A stretch of 9,320 nt of DNA from an uncultured Bacteroidales bacterium (GTDB lineage Bacteria > Bacteroidota > Bacteroidia > Bacteroidales > UBA932), in NCBI GenBank assembly GCA_946405485.1, contig CAMJHJ010000082.1:1-9320 (forward strand), read 5' to 3'. Numbering within the stretch: position 1 is the stretch's first letter; the number at the start of each line of letters is the position of its first letter. Shown here one piece after another: positions 6,393-9,320 of this stretch. Both the position numbers and the translations under genes were made by a program. Under the pieces are notes generated by a model, which made no database searches, was not told the origin of the DNA, and saw only the letters and a list, made by a program, of their open reading frames with translations.

Positions 6393-9320
6393 ATGAAACA
6401 ATTGTCAAAAACTGTCTTGATGAGATGTTGCATGACGTTGGCTTTTGTCATCGGTGCAATTCTCAGTTCAACAGCCCAAGCTCAGACCCTGAGCGTGAGC
6501 GGCCGTATTGTCGATGAGACAAACCAGCCGGTGATGGGTGCCGGTATTATTGAGAAAGGGACGGACAACGGTACGGTTTCCGACCTGGACGGCCAGTTCA
6601 CGATCGTGACGCGCGCTGACGCGGTACTGGAGTTCTCTTCGCTCGGCTATGATTCCAAGGAAGTGGCCGTGAACGGGAACAGCGTCATCAACGTCGTGCT
6701 CACCAGCAGCCTGGAGTTCCTCGAGGATGTGGTCGTCGTCGGCTACGGTGTCCAGAAAAAGAAGCTGATCACCGGTTCGACCATCCAGATCAAGGGTGAG
6801 GACCTCGCGAAGCTCAACAACACCAGCGCGCTGGGTGCGCTGCAGTCTTCGACGCCCGGTGTGAACATCATCGCCAATTCCGGCCAGCCCGGTGACGGAT
6901 TCAACGTCAACATCCGCGGTATGGGTACGATCGGCTCTTATAAGCCGCTGTATGTCATCGACGGCGTGGCCGGCGGCGACATCAGCACCCTCAACCCCGC
7001 CGACATCGAGAGCATCGACATCCTGAAGGATGCGGCCTCGGCTGCCATTTATGGCGCCCGGGCCGCGAACGGTGTCATCCTGGTGACCACCAAGCAGGGC
7101 AAGGAAGGCAATCTCCAGATCAGCTACGACGGCTATGTCGGGTGGCAGAACGCCCCCGTCATCCCGACCGTGCTGGACGCAAAGCAGTATATCGAGGTGA
7201 TCAACACCGCGGAGAAGAACAACAGGCTCACGCCCACGGATTTCTCCACCGTCCTCAGCCCCGACCTTTATCAGAGCATCATGGACGGTTCCTTCACCGG
7301 TACCAACTGGATCCGGGAGTTCCACAATGACAACGCTCCCGTTTCCAATCACGCTGTCAATCTCACCGGCGGTACCGACAGGTCCAAGTTCTCGATGGGC
7401 GTCAGCTTCACCGACCAGGAAGGTATCTTCGGCAAGCCGGCGGCCTCCAACTACAAGCGCGCGACGGTGCGCCTGAACTCCGACCACGTGGTTCTCCGGA
7501 AGGACGATCTCGACATCATCACCGTCGGTGAGAACGTGAACTTCTCCTATAGCTCGAAGAGCGGTATCAACCTCAGCAACCAGTACTCCAACAATATGTT
7601 CGACGCACTGACGGCGAACCCGCTCGCTCCCATGCGGAGGGCCGACGGCGAGTACACGTCCTATGAGGACTACGCGGCCTACGGGATTTTCAAGTTCGAC
7701 GGCGACGCCATCAACCCGCTGTATGTGATCTCGAGAACCAGCCAGGGCAACAACTGGAGATACAACTATGCGCTGAACATGTCTGCCAACGTGCGCATCC
7801 AGCCCATCAAGAACCTGATTGTCAGGAGCCAGTTCAACTATAAGGCGAGTGCCAGCAGCAAGCGTTCCTATGATATGACCTATCAGGCCAATTCCACGAA
7901 GTTCCTCGATGTCGACAAGGTATCCCAGGAGGCCAGCCTCGGATGGAACTGGTCCTGGGAGAATACGGCGACATACAAGTTCAATATCGGCCAGCACAAC
8001 TTCGACGCGATGGTCGGTATGTCCATCGAGCACTCCGGCTACGGCGAGACGGTCGGCGCCGGCAGGGAAGACGGAAAGTGGGTTGACGATCCCACGCACG
8101 CCTATGTGGGCAACATGAAGGGCCTGATCACGGAGAGCAAGATCAAAGGATCTCCCTGGGATGACAGCGGCCTCGAATCTTACTTCGGACGTATCAACTA
8201 CGACTACGCCGAGAAATATATGATTTCCGTGATCCTTCGCCGTGACGGCTCCTCCAATTTCGCTCCGGGTCACCGCTGGGGTACGTTCCCTTCCGTCTCC
8301 GCCGGTTGGGTGATGACCAACGAACCCTGGATGGCGGGCGTGAAGAACACCCTCAATTTCCTGAAGCTCCGCGGAAGCTGGGGCCAGAACGGTAACTGCG
8401 CCATCGACAACTTCCACTATCTGGCTACTGTCCAGGTCAGCCCGAACGACGGCAGATACGGTTTCGCCAACGGCATTACCGACCAGCCCGCCAACGGCGC
8501 CTACGCCGACAAGCTCCCCAATCCCAATGTTACCTGGGAAACCTCGCAGCAGCTTGACTTCGGTCTGGACGCCCGCTTCTTCGCCAGCCGCCTGGGTCTG
8601 ACCTTCGACTGGTACCAGAAGGATACCAAGAACTGGCTGGTGAAGGCCCCCATCATGGGCCACTATGGCGCCGACGCCCCTTATATCAACGGCGGTGACG
8701 TGCGCAACACCGGTGTCGAACTGGCCCTTACCTGGAACGACCAGGTGAACAAGGATTTCTACTACAGCATCGGCGTGAACGGCGCCTACAACAAGAACAT
8801 CGTCACCCGGATCGCCAACGGCGAGGGCGTCATCCACGGCCGGGCCGTCGTCGAGCAGGCCTCCGAACTGTATCGGGCCGAGGTGGGCTATCCGATCGGC
8901 TATTTCCATACGTATGTCACGGACGGCGTGTTCCAGAACCAGGGCGAACTCGACGCCTGGCTGGCGGCCGGCAAGCCGACCATCAGCGACAATCCCCAGC
9001 CCGGCGACCTCAGGGTCCTCGACCTCAATGGCGACGGTACGCTCAACCAGGACGACGACAAGACCATGACCGGCGATCCCAACCCGCATTTCACGGCAGG
9101 TCTCAACATCTCCCTCAACTACAAGGGCTTCGATTTCGGCCTCAGCGGATACGGCATGTTCGGCCACCAGATCTTCCGCGCCTGGAGACAGTACGGCCAC
9201 CGGCCTTATCAGAACTATACCACCGAAGTGTTCGACTACTGGCACGGCGAGGGCACTTCCAACAGACTGCCCATCCTGTATTCCAGCAACAGCAAAGGCC
9301 TCAACACCGATATGTTCATC
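6393..9320 (+). CDS. SusC/RagA-family TonB-dependent outer-membrane transporter (3' end cut)
   Basis: The open frame runs from ATG 6393 to the window end, 976 codons with no stop. Relatives are about 1000-1100 residues, so only the last strands should be missing. A signal peptide (about 1-30, ending AQA) is followed by the SusC-type carboxypeptidase-regulatory-like domain (about 35-105: VSGRIVDETNQPVMGA, SDLDGQFTI, FSSLGYDSKEV). A Ton-box-like segment VVVVGYGVQKKK follows at 113-124. The plug (about 125-235) holds NIRGMGTIGSYKPLYVIDG and the family signature LKDAASAAIYGARAANGVIL (211-230). The rest is beta-barrel, including DLRVLDLNGDGTLNQDDDK near residue 875 and PHFTAGLNISL, both usual near the end of SusC barrels. 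These proteins pair with a SusD lipoprotein and import oligosaccharides or other ligands using TonB energy. The susD gene should follow beyond the edge. The 32-bp AT-rich gap after the phosphatase has no terminator, so one operon is likely. Confidence 0.95.
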   Translation, partial: MKQLSKTVLMRCCMTLAFVIGAILSSTAQAQTLSVSGRIVDETNQPVMGAGIIEKGTDNGTVSDLDGQFTIVTRADAVLEFSSLGYDSKEVAVNGNSVINVVLTSSLEFLEDVVVVGYGVQKKKLITGSTIQIKGEDLAKLNNTSALGALQSSTPGVNIIANSGQPGDGFNVNIRGMGTIGSYKPLYVIDGVAGGDISTLNPADIESIDILKDAASAAIYGARAANGVILVTTKQGKEGNLQISYDGYVGWQNAPVIPTVLDAKQYIEVINTAEKNNRLTPTDFSTVLSPDLYQSIMDGSFTGTNWIREFHNDNAPVSNHAVNLTGGTDRSKFSMGVSFTDQEGIFGKPAASNYKRATVRLNSDHVVLRKDDLDIITVGENVNFSYSSKSGINLSNQYSNNMFDALTANPLAPMRRADGEYTSYEDYAAYGIFKFDGDAINPLYVISRTSQGNNWRYNYALNMSANVRIQPIKNLIVRSQFNYKASASSKRSYDMTYQANSTKFLDVDKVSQEASLGWNWSWENTATYKFNIGQHNFDAMVGMSIEHSGYGETVGAGREDGKWVDDPTHAYVGNMKGLITESKIKGSPWDDSGLESYFGRINYDYAEKYMISVILRRDGSSNFAPGHRWGTFPSVSAGWVMTNEPWMAGVKNTLNFLKLRGSWGQNGNCAIDNFHYLATVQVSPNDGRYGFANGITDQPANGAYADKLPNPNVTWETSQQLDFGLDARFFASRLGLTFDWYQKDTKNWLVKAPIMGHYGADAPYINGGDVRNTGVELALTWNDQVNKDFYYSIGVNGAYNKNIVTRIANGEGVIHGRAVVEQASELYRAEVGYPIGYFHTYVTDGVFQNQGELDAWLAAGKPTISDNPQPGDLRVLDLNGDGTLNQDDDKTMTGDPNPHFTAGLNISLNYKGFDFGLSGYGMFGHQIFRAWRQYGHRPYQNYTTEVFDYWHGEGTSNRLPILYSSNSKGLNTDMFI

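Noticed and set aside
6468..9245. 925-codon open frame on the minus strand
   Set aside because: It lies wholly antisense to the susC-like gene, whose plus-strand frame shows every family signature. The antisense protein is Val/Gly/Asp/His-rich with no recognisable domain, as expected for a shadow of a GC-rich gene using mostly C-ending codons.

Overview
The window looks like chromosomal DNA of a Bacteroidota bacterium, most likely a gut- or rumen-type Bacteroidales with a fairly GC-rich genome. The evidence is a SusC/RagA-type TonB-dependent transporter, a one-protein hybrid two-component system (HTCS) with a periplasmic beta-propeller sensor, several matches to the Bacteroidota -7 promoter box (TAnnTTTG), and starts with no clear Shine-Dalgarno sequence. 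Genus cannot be decided from the sequence alone.

Left part (1-1080, minus strand, visibly less GC-rich): the 5' two-thirds or more of a ParD-family ribbon-helix-helix antitoxin gene running off the left edge, and upstream of it a left-handed beta-helix O-acetyltransferase of the Vat/CatB (xenobiotic acetyltransferase) family. Both are read leftward. Each has its own candidate -7 box, and each is preceded by a related 24-bp element made of two GGTC words spaced 10 bp apart. A 9-bp-arm palindrome overlaps the antitoxin -7 box and is a good candidate for the autoregulatory operator.

Middle (1081-4950, minus): a complete HTCS of 1289 residues with signal peptide, about a dozen propeller repeats, Y_Y_Y-like domain, one membrane span, histidine kinase, receiver and AraC-type DNA-binding domain. 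All catalytic and phosphorylation residues are present.

Right part (5083-9320, plus): divergent from the HTCS across a 132-bp intergenic region are a secreted clade-2 histidine acid phosphatase (phytase-like superfamily) and, 32 bp later, a SusC-like outer-membrane transporter whose 3' end is cut by the window edge (976 codons seen). This is the start of a polysaccharide-utilisation-type locus, with the HTCS as likely local activator. The unusual point is that the first enzyme is a phosphatase, which suggests (inference) that the imported ligand is phosphorylated or that phosphate is stripped from it outside the cytoplasm. SusD and other enzymes, if present, lie beyond the right edge.

No tRNA, rRNA, CRISPR array, insertion sequence or integrase was seen.
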